56,078 nt of DNA, taken from RGIG3009 sp964390295. Its GTDB lineage: Bacteria > Bacillota > Clostridia > Oscillospirales > Acutalibacteraceae. Below, piece after piece: positions 26,401 to 33,787 of the stretch. How positions within the stretch are numbered: position 1 is the stretch's first letter; every line of letters starts with the position of its first letter. The stretch spans positions 1 to 56,078 of the forward strand of contig CAYMHR010000006.1 of NCBI GenBank assembly GCA_964390295.1, read 5' to 3'. The notes under the pieces are model-generated. The model was not told the DNA's origin, made no database searches, and saw only the letters and a program-made list of their open reading frames with translations. The translations under genes and the position numbers were made by a program.

Positions 26401-26429
26401 TTGAAGTTATCGGCAAAGTCTGTTATACT
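26401..26429 (+). promoter_or_regulatory. Promoter of thyX-tmk
   Basis: TTGAAG (26401-26406), 17 nt, TATACT (26424-26429) with extended TGT before the -10. The ATG of thyX is at 26465. Confidence 0.75.
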
Positions 26430-26464
26430 GTACCTATAATGCCCAAAGAAGGGGAGTTTATCGT

Positions 26465-27235
26465 ATGAAAGTTACCTTGTTGACGCATACGCCGTTTCCG
26501 GAACATATTGTTGCTTCTTCTGCTCGATTGTGTTATTCACCGGCAACGATCGATGAAGTACGTGAAAAGCTTACCGAGGAAAAAACGGCCGCCTTTGTGG
26601 ATATGCTGACCGAGATCGGGCACGAAAGCCCCATCGAGCATGCCTCCTTCACGTTTGGTGTCGAGGGTGTATCGCGCTCTCTGCTGGCTCAACTGACTCG
26701 TCATCGGCTGGCATCGTTCAGTGTGCAAAGTCAGCGCTATGTGGCAGAGTCCCATTTTGAATACGTGGTGCCACCGGAAATCGCCGATATTCCGGAAGCA
26801 GCCGAACGCTATCGCCGCGCTATGGCAGAGGATCAGGAGCATTACGAAGCGCTGACCGCTTTGCTGAAAGCCAAGCACCGTGCCGCGTTTCTCGCTAACG
26901 GTATGGAGGAAAAGGCCGCCGACCGTGCTGCAGAGAAAAAAGCGATCGAAGACGCGCGCTTCGTGCTTCCCAATGCGTGCACTACCAAGCTAATCGTTAC
27001 CATGAACGCACGCTCTTTACTTAACTTTTTCCATCATCGTTGTTGCAATCGGGCGCAATGGGAAATTCGCGAGTTGGCAGAAAAAATGCTGATCAAATGC
27101 GTAGCGGTAGCACCGCATTTGTTCAAAAACGCCGGTCCGTCTTGTGTAAACGGTGCCTGTCCGGAGGGGAAAATGGGTTGTGGACGTGCCGCAGAAATGC
27201 GGGAAAAATACCGCCGGCTGAAGGAGGATATCTAA
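26465..27235 (+). CDS. thyX: Flavin-dependent thymidylate synthase ThyX, 256 aa
   Basis: ThyX makes dTMP from dUMP with methylene-THF and reduced FAD. The ThyX signature RHR-x7-S is present as RHRLASFSVQSQRY near residues 79-92, and the flavin/dUMP region SLLNFFHHRCCNRAQWEIRE near 180-199. The C-terminus holds a Cys cluster (SCVNGACPEGKMGCG) typical of clostridial members and possibly metal binding. No thyA is present in the window. It is followed after three bases by tmk, so synthesis of dTMP and its phosphorylation are made from one mRNA. Confidence 0.96.
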   Translation: MKVTLLTHTPFPEHIVASSARLCYSPATIDEVREKLTEEKTAAFVDMLTEIGHESPIEHASFTFGVEGVSRSLLAQLTRHRLASFSVQSQRYVAESHFEYVVPPEIADIPEAAERYRRAMAEDQEHYEALTALLKAKHRAAFLANGMEEKAADRAAEKKAIEDARFVLPNACTTKLIVTMNARSLLNFFHHRCCNRAQWEIRELAEKMLIKCVAVAPHLFKNAGPSCVNGACPEGKMGCGRAAEMREKYRRLKEDI

Positions 27236-27238
27236 GCG

Positions 27239-27901
27239 ATGAGCTTGATCGTGCTGGATGGTTTGGATGGAAGCGGAAAATCCACCCAGCTGGCTTGTTT
27301 GGATACGTATTTTCGCAAAAGCGGTGTCCGTTACCGACAAATCAGCTTTCCGGATTATGCGCAACCGTCTTCGTCATTGGTGAAACAATACCTCGGCGGC
27401 GAATTCGGTGGTTCGCCGGATGCGGTGAACGCCTACGCTGCTTCCTCGTTTTACGCTGTGGATCGCTATGCCAGCTATAAAAAATTCTGGCAGAGCGATT
27501 ATGAAGACGGAACGTTGATTTTAGCAGCTCGGTATACCACCTCCAATGCGATTCACCAAATGGGAAAGCTTCCGAAGTCTGAATGGGATGCCTATCTGCA
27601 ATGGCTGGAGGAATACGAATATGGCCTCCTCGGCTTGCCCCGTCCCGATCGCGTCCTGTTTTTGGATATGCCGTTGGAGGTTTCGCAACGGCTGTTGGTC
27701 GGACGGTACGAAGGTGATGCCGCGCGCCGCGATATTCACGAACGGGATTTGCGTTATTTGGCTTCCTGCCGCGAAAGTGCTCTGTATGCCGCAGATCGTC
27801 TCGGTTGGACGGTAATTCACTGTGCCGATGAGCACGAAAAGAAACCGTTGCCGGTTTCCGATATTACACGGATGCTGATCGATGCCTGTGAAGGTCTGTA
27901 A
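27239..27901 (+). CDS. tmk: dTMP kinase, 220 aa
   Basis: Phosphorylates dTMP to dTDP. The P-loop is GLDGSGKST (residues 8-16). The DRYASYKKFW segment near 77 is the DR(Y/H) motif of thymidylate kinases; AARYTTSNAIHQ near 97-108 binds the nucleotide base. The LFLDMP segment follows. The LID region has RRDIHERD. Length is standard. It starts three bases after thyX ends, in one operon. A general deoxynucleoside kinase is unlikely given the DRY motif and neighbour. Confidence 0.92.
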   Translation: MSLIVLDGLDGSGKSTQLACLDTYFRKSGVRYRQISFPDYAQPSSSLVKQYLGGEFGGSPDAVNAYAASSFYAVDRYASYKKFWQSDYEDGTLILAARYTTSNAIHQMGKLPKSEWDAYLQWLEEYEYGLLGLPRPDRVLFLDMPLEVSQRLLVGRYEGDAARRDIHERDLRYLASCRESALYAADRLGWTVIHCADEHEKKPLPVSDITRMLIDACEGL

Positions 27902-27961
27902 CGCTTCAACGTATGTATCGGCATGAGGCACGCATATTGATTAAATCGGGAGGAAAAACAC

Positions 27962-28510
27962 ATGATACTGCTGTTTTTGGCCGACGGATTTGAAGAAATC
28001 GAGGCGTTTGCAACGGTGGACGTGTTGCGGCGTGCCGGTTTGAACGTCATCACGGTAGGTGTGGGTAGCACGTTGGTAACAGGTGCGCACGGCATTGCCG
28101 TACAAGCAGATCAAGACGACGCCGAGCCGTTGCCGACGGCGCACGACGGCTTACAGGCAGTGATTTTACCCGGTGGATTGCCGGGAACCGATCACTTGCG
28201 ATCTTCATCGGTCGTGGGCTCTTGTCTGGATCAAGCGGCAAAGGATGGTGTACTGCTATGTGCCATTTGTGCCGCGCCTTCCATTTTGGGTGAGCGTGGC
28301 TTGCTGGAAGGACGGGTCGCTACCTGCTATCCCGGCTATGAGACGTCGCTACGGGATGCCGTATATACGAATGAAGCGGTAGCGGTTGCCGCGGATCGTA
28401 TTACTGCACGTGGAGCAGGAGTGACGCTCCAGTTTGCGTTGGCGATTGTAGCACGCTTAATTTCAAAGGAAACCGCTACCAAGTTAGGAGAAGCAATGCA
28501 ATGTCGGTAA
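27962..28510 (+). CDS. DJ-1/PfpI family protein, 182 aa
   Basis: The start ILLFLADGFEEIEAFATVDVLRRAG is the DJ-1 N-terminus with the conserved Glu near residue 12-15. The nucleophile elbow holds the reactive Cys in LCAICAAPSILGERGLLEG near residues 97-115, then CYPGYE. DJ-1 proteins are proposed to act in repair of methylglyoxal adducts or oxidative stress, though the reaction is debated. GGAGG is present upstream of the ATG. Its last 10 bases overlap the 5-formyl-THF cyclo-ligase gene. Confidence 0.9.
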   Translation: MILLFLADGFEEIEAFATVDVLRRAGLNVITVGVGSTLVTGAHGIAVQADQDDAEPLPTAHDGLQAVILPGGLPGTDHLRSSSVVGSCLDQAAKDGVLLCAICAAPSILGERGLLEGRVATCYPGYETSLRDAVYTNEAVAVAADRITARGAGVTLQFALAIVARLISKETATKLGEAMQCR

Positions 28511-29115
28511 CGGACATTCGACAACTGAAAACCAATTTGCGTACGCATTATCGTGCAGTACGCGCCGCCATGCCGCCCGAAACGCGCCAAGCGTGTGATG
28601 AACGCATCGCCGCGCGTGTGCGCAAGCTGTGGCAGTATCGCCGTGCGCAACAGGTGTTGGTATACGTTTCCACTCCGATTGAGGTAGATACGAAGCAGAT
28701 TATTCAGCGTGCGCTGGAGGACGGCAAGCGTGTAGCCGTGCCACGGTGTGTTCCCGACACACGGGAAATGGAGTTTTATTACGTCGAATCACTGGATGAG
28801 TTAAAGCCGGGCTCCTTCGGCGTATATGAACCTGAACCCCATGCCGATCGTCTGGTTGAGGATTTATCGCACGGCTTGTGCATCATTCCGGCGTTTTGCT
28901 ACGATTTTGCCGGTTATCGTCTGGGGTATGGAAAAGGCTACTACGACCGCTTTTTACCACGCTTCGGCGGAAATCTGATTGGCATTTGCTACAGTGCGTG
29001 CGTGCGTCGCACCTTGCCGCACGGTCGCTTTGATCGGCCGGCAGAGCTGCTGGTAACGGAAAATTACATTCGCCGCACAAATCGCATGGAACACGGTGAA
29101 ACAAGGAGGAAATGA
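28501..29115 (+). CDS. 5-formyltetrahydrofolate cyclo-ligase, 204 aa
   Basis: Converts 5-formyl-THF to 5,10-methenyl-THF using ATP. The N-terminal helix LKTNLRTHYRAVRAAMPPETR has the Arg/Lys residues that bind ATP phosphate. VLVYVSTPIEVDT near 53-65 and KRVAVPRC near 78 contact folate. The signature YRLGYGKGYYDRFL near 138-151 is fully conserved. Folate recycling fits with thyX a few genes upstream. The stop overlaps the ATG of mltG (ATGA). Confidence 0.93.
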   Translation: MSVTDIRQLKTNLRTHYRAVRAAMPPETRQACDERIAARVRKLWQYRRAQQVLVYVSTPIEVDTKQIIQRALEDGKRVAVPRCVPDTREMEFYYVESLDELKPGSFGVYEPEPHADRLVEDLSHGLCIIPAFCYDFAGYRLGYGKGYYDRFLPRFGGNLIGICYSACVRRTLPHGRFDRPAELLVTENYIRRTNRMEHGETRRK

Positions 29116-30710
29116 GCTTGGACGACGAAAAACGATACGACGTCGAGAAACTGATCGAAGAGCTTCGCAGTAAACCCGACGACGATATTTTGGCAAAAGC
29201 AGAATCGACTGAGCCGCCGGTGCTTGCCGATAACCCCCCAAAAAAATCGCCGGCTAAGTTTGAGTTACATCTTAATCTGGACGACGAATACGGTGACGTT
29301 CCGGATAAAGACGAGGTTCGCATTTATGAAGTACCGGCATCGACTTCGGTGCCGGATTATGTAGAAACCAATAGCATCGGAACGGGGGACGCGGTCGATA
29401 AGAAGACGGCCCATCCGTTTGAATTGCATCTTGATCTGGACGACGAGTATGGTGACGTCTCTCTGCCGGAAGTGACGAAAACGCCGGCGGAGTTCGTACC
29501 GATTTCGGAAGAACCGGTGGCTGAAGACGAACAACGTCCGACCGGAAAAGCAAGTCTTCGCAAAAAACTTTCTCGCCAAAATTGGGGCTGTCTGTGGACG
29601 ACGCTGTACGGTTCCGCCGTGTTGCTGTTGTCGGTCCTACTTTCCTATACCATCATCGTCGGCTTTTTGGATTTTTCCGGAATCGGCAAAGATGGCGTGC
29701 TGATCGATATCACCGTACCGGAAAACGTTTCCAACGCCGAATTGGCAAAAATACTGGAGGATTCCGACTTAATTGACGAGGGCTGGATTTTTCGAATTTA
29801 TGCCAAGCTGGTGAAGGGTGAAGGGAATTGGCAGGCCGGCACGTATACGCTGTCTCCCAATATGGGCTACCAAACCCTGTCCAGCCGTTTGAGAACCGCC
29901 GCTTCGCGCGAGGTGGTGCGCGTAACCATTCCCGAAGGCTTCACGGTGCGTCAGATCGCCCAACGACTGGAAGAAAAGGGCGTGTGCACGGAAAGCGAGT
30001 TTATTGCGGCACTGGATAAGGATTACAGTGCGGACTACGATTTTGTCGCGGACCTTCAATCGGTTTCCGAATCGGATATTCAGGAACGCGTCTACTTACT
30101 GGAAGGGTATTTGTTCCCGGATACGTATGATTTTTATAAAGGCTGTTCCGGCGAAACGGTGGTTCGCCGTATGCTGAATAACTTTGACAACCGCATGAGC
30201 ACTCAATTCCGCGCCGCCGCTAAAGAACAGGGATTGAAAATTGATGAAGTCGTAATATTGGCTTCCATCGTGCAGGGCGAAGCCAATAACCCTGACGATA
30301 TGGCTGGCGTGGCGCGTGTTTTTCTCAATCGTTTGTCCAATTCCTCGGTGTTCCCGTGTCTGGAAAGCGATGCCACCGGCGAGTATTTGGTCAAGCTGAA
30401 TAACAATGCCGATGCCGCCAAGGGAGATTCCGGTTATAATACGTACAATCGCAAGGGCTTGCCGGTCGGTGCGATCAACTGTCCCGGCGAAGATGCAATC
30501 CGTGCCGTGCTGTGGCCGGCAGACGATAAGGATTTGACCTGTACCTGTTCCAAAAAGGGAGTTAAGCACTCCGGAACCGAATCTTCCGGTACGAAAATGT
30601 ATTTCTTCGCTACGTATTACGATACAGCAACCGAAAAGTATGTCACCGGGTATCATACGACCAACGAGGCGCATTCGCGGTTTTGCGATGCGTATGATAT
30701 TCATGACTGA
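29112..30710 (+). CDS. mltG: Endolytic murein transglycosylase MltG with repeat-bearing cytoplasmic tail, 532 aa
   Basis: MltG cuts nascent glycan strands and ends their growth. Residues 1-157 are cytoplasmic and acidic. They contain two nearly identical 14-residue motifs, FELHL(N/D)LDDEYGDV at 50-63 and 103-116. One membrane span follows (about 161-187), then the LysM-like subdomain (VTIPEGFTVRQIAQRLEE near 268-285) and the YceG domain with LLEGYLFPDTYDFYKG and the likely catalytic Glu in SIVQGEANN near 390. AGGAGG (29104-29109) is only 2 nt from the ATG at 29112 but 8 nt from a TTG at 29118, so TTG may be the true start. The ATG overlaps the previous stop. Confidence 0.9.
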   Translation: MSLDDEKRYDVEKLIEELRSKPDDDILAKAESTEPPVLADNPPKKSPAKFELHLNLDDEYGDVPDKDEVRIYEVPASTSVPDYVETNSIGTGDAVDKKTAHPFELHLDLDDEYGDVSLPEVTKTPAEFVPISEEPVAEDEQRPTGKASLRKKLSRQNWGCLWTTLYGSAVLLLSVLLSYTIIVGFLDFSGIGKDGVLIDITVPENVSNAELAKILEDSDLIDEGWIFRIYAKLVKGEGNWQAGTYTLSPNMGYQTLSSRLRTAASREVVRVTIPEGFTVRQIAQRLEEKGVCTESEFIAALDKDYSADYDFVADLQSVSESDIQERVYLLEGYLFPDTYDFYKGCSGETVVRRMLNNFDNRMSTQFRAAAKEQGLKIDEVVILASIVQGEANNPDDMAGVARVFLNRLSNSSVFPCLESDATGEYLVKLNNNADAAKGDSGYNTYNRKGLPVGAINCPGEDAIRAVLWPADDKDLTCTCSKKGVKHSGTESSGTKMYFFATYYDTATEKYVTGYHTTNEAHSRFCDAYDIHD

Positions 30711-31938
30711 CGTGGTTATGCCGGAGGTATTGGCACCGGCCGGAGATCGTGAACGACTGGAAGCGGCTTTGCTTTACGGCGCAGACGCCGTCTATTTGGC
30801 AGGTACGCGCTTTGGTATGCGTCGTGCACCGGCAAATTTTACCGCCGCTGAACTGCGCACCGCCGTTCAGCTCTGTCATCAGGCAGGACGCCGCGTATAC
30901 GTTACCTGCAATATACTGCCGCGCAATGAAGAAATGGCAGAGCTTCCCGAATACTTAGAGCTTTTGGATGATATTGGCGTCGATGCCGTGATTGCGGCGG
31001 ATCCGGGCGTTATGGCACTGGCCAAACGGTACGCGCCGCATTGTGAGCTGCACGTTTCTACGCAGCTTGGCGTGGTGAATTACCTGACCGCACAGACGTT
31101 ATATGATCTCGGTGCCAAGCGCATAGTGTTGGCGCGCGAACTGTCGCTTGATGAAATTGCGGACATTCGCGCAAAAACGTCGCCGGAGCTGGAACTGGAA
31201 GCGTTCGTCCACGGCGCCATGTGTATGGCCTATTCCGGACGTTGTTTGCTTTCTACGTATCTCACCGGTCGCGACGGTAATCACGGCGATTGCGCCCAAT
31301 CCTGCCGCTGGGGATATTATCTTGTGGAGCCGAGCCGCCCCAATCAGCCTCTTACCGTTGTGGAGGAGGAAGGGGAGACGCACCTGCTCAATGCGTATGA
31401 TTTGTGTATGATCGAGCACGTTCCGGCGCTTTGCCGCGCCGGGATCAGCTCGTTCAAAATTGAGGGGCGCGCCAAAGCCTCTTTTTACGTAGCCGGCATT
31501 ACCAATGCCTACCGTCAAGCGGTAGACGGATACCGTGCCAGTGGATTCTCTGCGGATTACCATATCCCGGAGTGGCTTTGTGCCGAACCGGAAAAGGTAA
31601 GCCATCGTCCGTACGGCACCGGGTTTTACTTTGGAATGCCGCAGCAAAACACGGCTACCAACAGCTATATTCGCACCCATCAAGCCGCCGCCGTGGTAAC
31701 GGGTTACGAAAACGGCTATTTGCTGTTGAGTCAGCGCAACCGTTTTTTTCAAGGTGATACGTTGGAAGTCTTGTTGCCTAATGAGCCTCCGTTACCGCTG
31801 ACCGTTACCGCTTTATACAACGAGGACGGCGAGCCGATCTCCAGCGCACCGCATCCTACCATGGCTTTGCGAATCCCGTTCGATCGCCCCCTACCGGTCG
31901 GTTGTTATCTGCGCCGTCAAGCAGAGGATAATACGTAA
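30703..31938 (+). CDS. Peptidase U32 family protein, 411 aa
   Basis: The U32 signature is complete: ELEAFVHGAMCMAYSGRCLLSTYLTGRDGNHGDCAQSCRW, positions about 166-205, with the Cys residues that bind an iron-sulfur cluster in related proteins. The N-terminal PEVLAPAGDRERLEAALLYGADAVYLAG is also family-specific. U32 members include collagenase-like proteins and RNA-modifying enzymes such as RlhA and TrhP/YegQ; a tRNA or rRNA hydroxylation role is therefore possible. The ATG at 30703 overlaps the end of mltG by 8 bases; ATG 30718 is an alternative, as no clear SD is seen. Confidence 0.9.
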   Translation: MTDVVMPEVLAPAGDRERLEAALLYGADAVYLAGTRFGMRRAPANFTAAELRTAVQLCHQAGRRVYVTCNILPRNEEMAELPEYLELLDDIGVDAVIAADPGVMALAKRYAPHCELHVSTQLGVVNYLTAQTLYDLGAKRIVLARELSLDEIADIRAKTSPELELEAFVHGAMCMAYSGRCLLSTYLTGRDGNHGDCAQSCRWGYYLVEPSRPNQPLTVVEEEGETHLLNAYDLCMIEHVPALCRAGISSFKIEGRAKASFYVAGITNAYRQAVDGYRASGFSADYHIPEWLCAEPEKVSHRPYGTGFYFGMPQQNTATNSYIRTHQAAAVVTGYENGYLLLSQRNRFFQGDTLEVLLPNEPPLPLTVTALYNEDGEPISSAPHPTMALRIPFDRPLPVGCYLRRQAEDNT

Positions 31939-31992
31939 GCGGCCGTCTTGTCAAGCAAAACGCCTTACAGGTAAATCCATTGTTTTTGTTTA

Positions 31993-32031
31993 TCTCCTTT
32001 CCTGCGTGGGTATACTGCACGGGAAGGGAGA
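31993..32031 (+). promoter_or_regulatory. Imperfect inverted repeat around a TATACT box before the PBP gene
   Basis: TCTCCTTTCCTGCGTG (31993-32008) is partly complementary to CACGGGAAGGGAGA (32018-32031). The loop contains TATACT (32011-32016), a good -10, but no good -35 lies 17 nt upstream. The right arm includes the GGGAAGGGAG Shine-Dalgarno of the PBP gene. Confidence 0.5.
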
Positions 32032-32037
32032 TTTTTT

Positions 32038-33648
32038 ATGAACAAACGGTTGCTTGCACTGTTTACCTCGTTGTTATTCGCCTTTAGCGGAGTGATCGCC
32101 CGTATTTATCGTTTAACAGAGCAGGAATATGCGACGGTTGCCGACAAGCAATCCACGATCACGGTAACGGTCGCTTCGGCACGCGGTACGTTGTATGACC
32201 GCCGTTTGTCAGCGTTGACCAATACGGGAAATACTTACGCGGCAAGCGTACTGGCCACGCCGGAGGCTCTGGCGGCGCTTTCCGAGCAGATGTCCGTTGA
32301 AGAATGGAGCTCGGCTTGCGAACGGCTGGATAGCGGAAAGCCTGTGGTATTTACCTCCGACGACGCCTTTCCACTGGTTGGCGGAATACGTCAATTCCTG
32401 ATTCCCAAGCGATCCGTCGGTACGCTGGCATCGCACGTGCTGGGGTACGTCGGTGCCGATGGTCACGGAGTCAGCGGTGCCGAGTTGGCGCTGGATGAAC
32501 AGTTAATAAATGCTGGCGGCGCGCTTACCGTTACCTATCGCACCGATGGTACCGGCAAGGTGTTGGCAGGTGGCGACGTGGTTGTGGAAAACACCCTGTA
32601 CAAAGCACAAGCAGGTGTAGCGCTAACTATCGATAGTCGTCTGCAGGCGATGCTGGAGGCGGAGGTCGGTAAAAAAATAAGCTGTGGGGCGGCAGTCATA
32701 TTGGACGTTAAAACCGGAGAAATATTGGCGATGGCCAGCTTTCCCGGCTACGATCCTGCCGCGGTATCCGAATATCTCGACAGCAGTATGTCGCCGTTGT
32801 TCAACCGCGCCACGGCCGCCTATAATTGTGGCTCGGTTTTTAAGATCGTTACCGGCATGGCGGCACTGGAAAGCGGCATCGCACCCACCTGCACGTTTAA
32901 TTGTGCCGGTGCCATTCAGGTGGGGAAGAACCGAATTCAATGTCATCGTGTGTTGGGACACGGCGAGCTCAATCTGTTTAGCGCTTTTCGTAATTCCTGC
33001 AATCCGTATTTTATCCAGCTTTCCCAACTGATCGGTGGTTCTTCACTATATCGTTACGCTTCACTGCTCGGCTTTGACAGCCCGTTGTTTTTGATGGACG
33101 GTTGGCAAACGGCACGTGCTACGTTGCCGCAGGAATCCGATCTGTCACAAGCAACGCGCCTGGCAAACCTTTCGATCGGGCAAGGCGATTTGTTGGCAAC
33201 ACCTCTTCACGTTGCCGCCATGACGGCTTGCGTGGCACGCGGCGGCCAATACCTTCGTCCTACTCTGTATCTCGGTACCGTGGACGCATCCGGCAATCTG
33301 ATTCGCGCCGACGCGGAATTACCCACACGCATTTGCTCCGAGCAAACGGCGGCAACCTTGCGGCAGATGATGCGTGAAGTGGTCGGCGAGGATGGTACCG
33401 GTGCCGATGCGGCACCGTCGATCGGAAACGCGGCAGGGAAAACCGGCACGGCAGAAACAGGATGGCGCACCGAAAACGATACCACGATGGTGCACAGCTG
33501 GTTCACCGGGTATTACCCGGCAGAAAATCCGCAATACGTCGTTACCGTATTGGCTGAAAACGGAAGCAAAACCGGCGAATCAACGGCACCGGTTTTTGCT
33601 TCCGTTTGCGATCGTTTGTATCGCTTGGGATATGTGTCAACCACGTAA
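32038..33648 (+). CDS. Class B penicillin-binding protein (transpeptidase), 536 aa
   Basis: DD-transpeptidase that cross-links peptidoglycan. A short N-terminal membrane anchor (residues 5-22) precedes a pedestal domain (ARGTLYDRRLSALTN near 48-62). In the transpeptidase domain the catalytic Ser is in CGSVFK near 263, the SxN motif is SCN near 320, and KTG is in AGKTGTAETG near 474. No PASTA domains follow. It is shorter than most PBP2x/SpoVD proteins (about 600-700 residues). A good SD precedes the ATG. It stands alone between the U32 gene and the exported CHAT-domain gene. Whether it acts in growth, division or sporulation cannot be decided. Confidence 0.9.
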   Translation: MNKRLLALFTSLLFAFSGVIARIYRLTEQEYATVADKQSTITVTVASARGTLYDRRLSALTNTGNTYAASVLATPEALAALSEQMSVEEWSSACERLDSGKPVVFTSDDAFPLVGGIRQFLIPKRSVGTLASHVLGYVGADGHGVSGAELALDEQLINAGGALTVTYRTDGTGKVLAGGDVVVENTLYKAQAGVALTIDSRLQAMLEAEVGKKISCGAAVILDVKTGEILAMASFPGYDPAAVSEYLDSSMSPLFNRATAAYNCGSVFKIVTGMAALESGIAPTCTFNCAGAIQVGKNRIQCHRVLGHGELNLFSAFRNSCNPYFIQLSQLIGGSSLYRYASLLGFDSPLFLMDGWQTARATLPQESDLSQATRLANLSIGQGDLLATPLHVAAMTACVARGGQYLRPTLYLGTVDASGNLIRADAELPTRICSEQTAATLRQMMREVVGEDGTGADAAPSIGNAAGKTGTAETGWRTENDTTMVHSWFTGYYPAENPQYVVTVLAENGSKTGESTAPVFASVCDRLYRLGYVSTT

Positions 33649-33674
33649 ACTGTAAAAATGTATAATTTCAGACT

Positions 33675-33721
33675 AAATGTTGAACATTTTTGTTGGCAAA
33701 CGTTAATAACTACGATATATT
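33675..33721 (+). promoter_or_regulatory. Promoter of the exported CHAT-domain gene with a nearby inverted repeat
   Basis: TTGGCA (33693-33698), 17 nt, TATATT (33716-33721). Just upstream is AAATGT-TGA-ACATTT (33675-33689), a symmetric 15-mer ending four bases before the -35, in a position suited to a regulator. Confidence 0.65.
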
Positions 33722-33787
33722 ATAAATAGGGAACGGGCAAAACCGCAAAACCTCGCCTGCTTTCAAAAATGAAGGGAAGGTGTCAAT

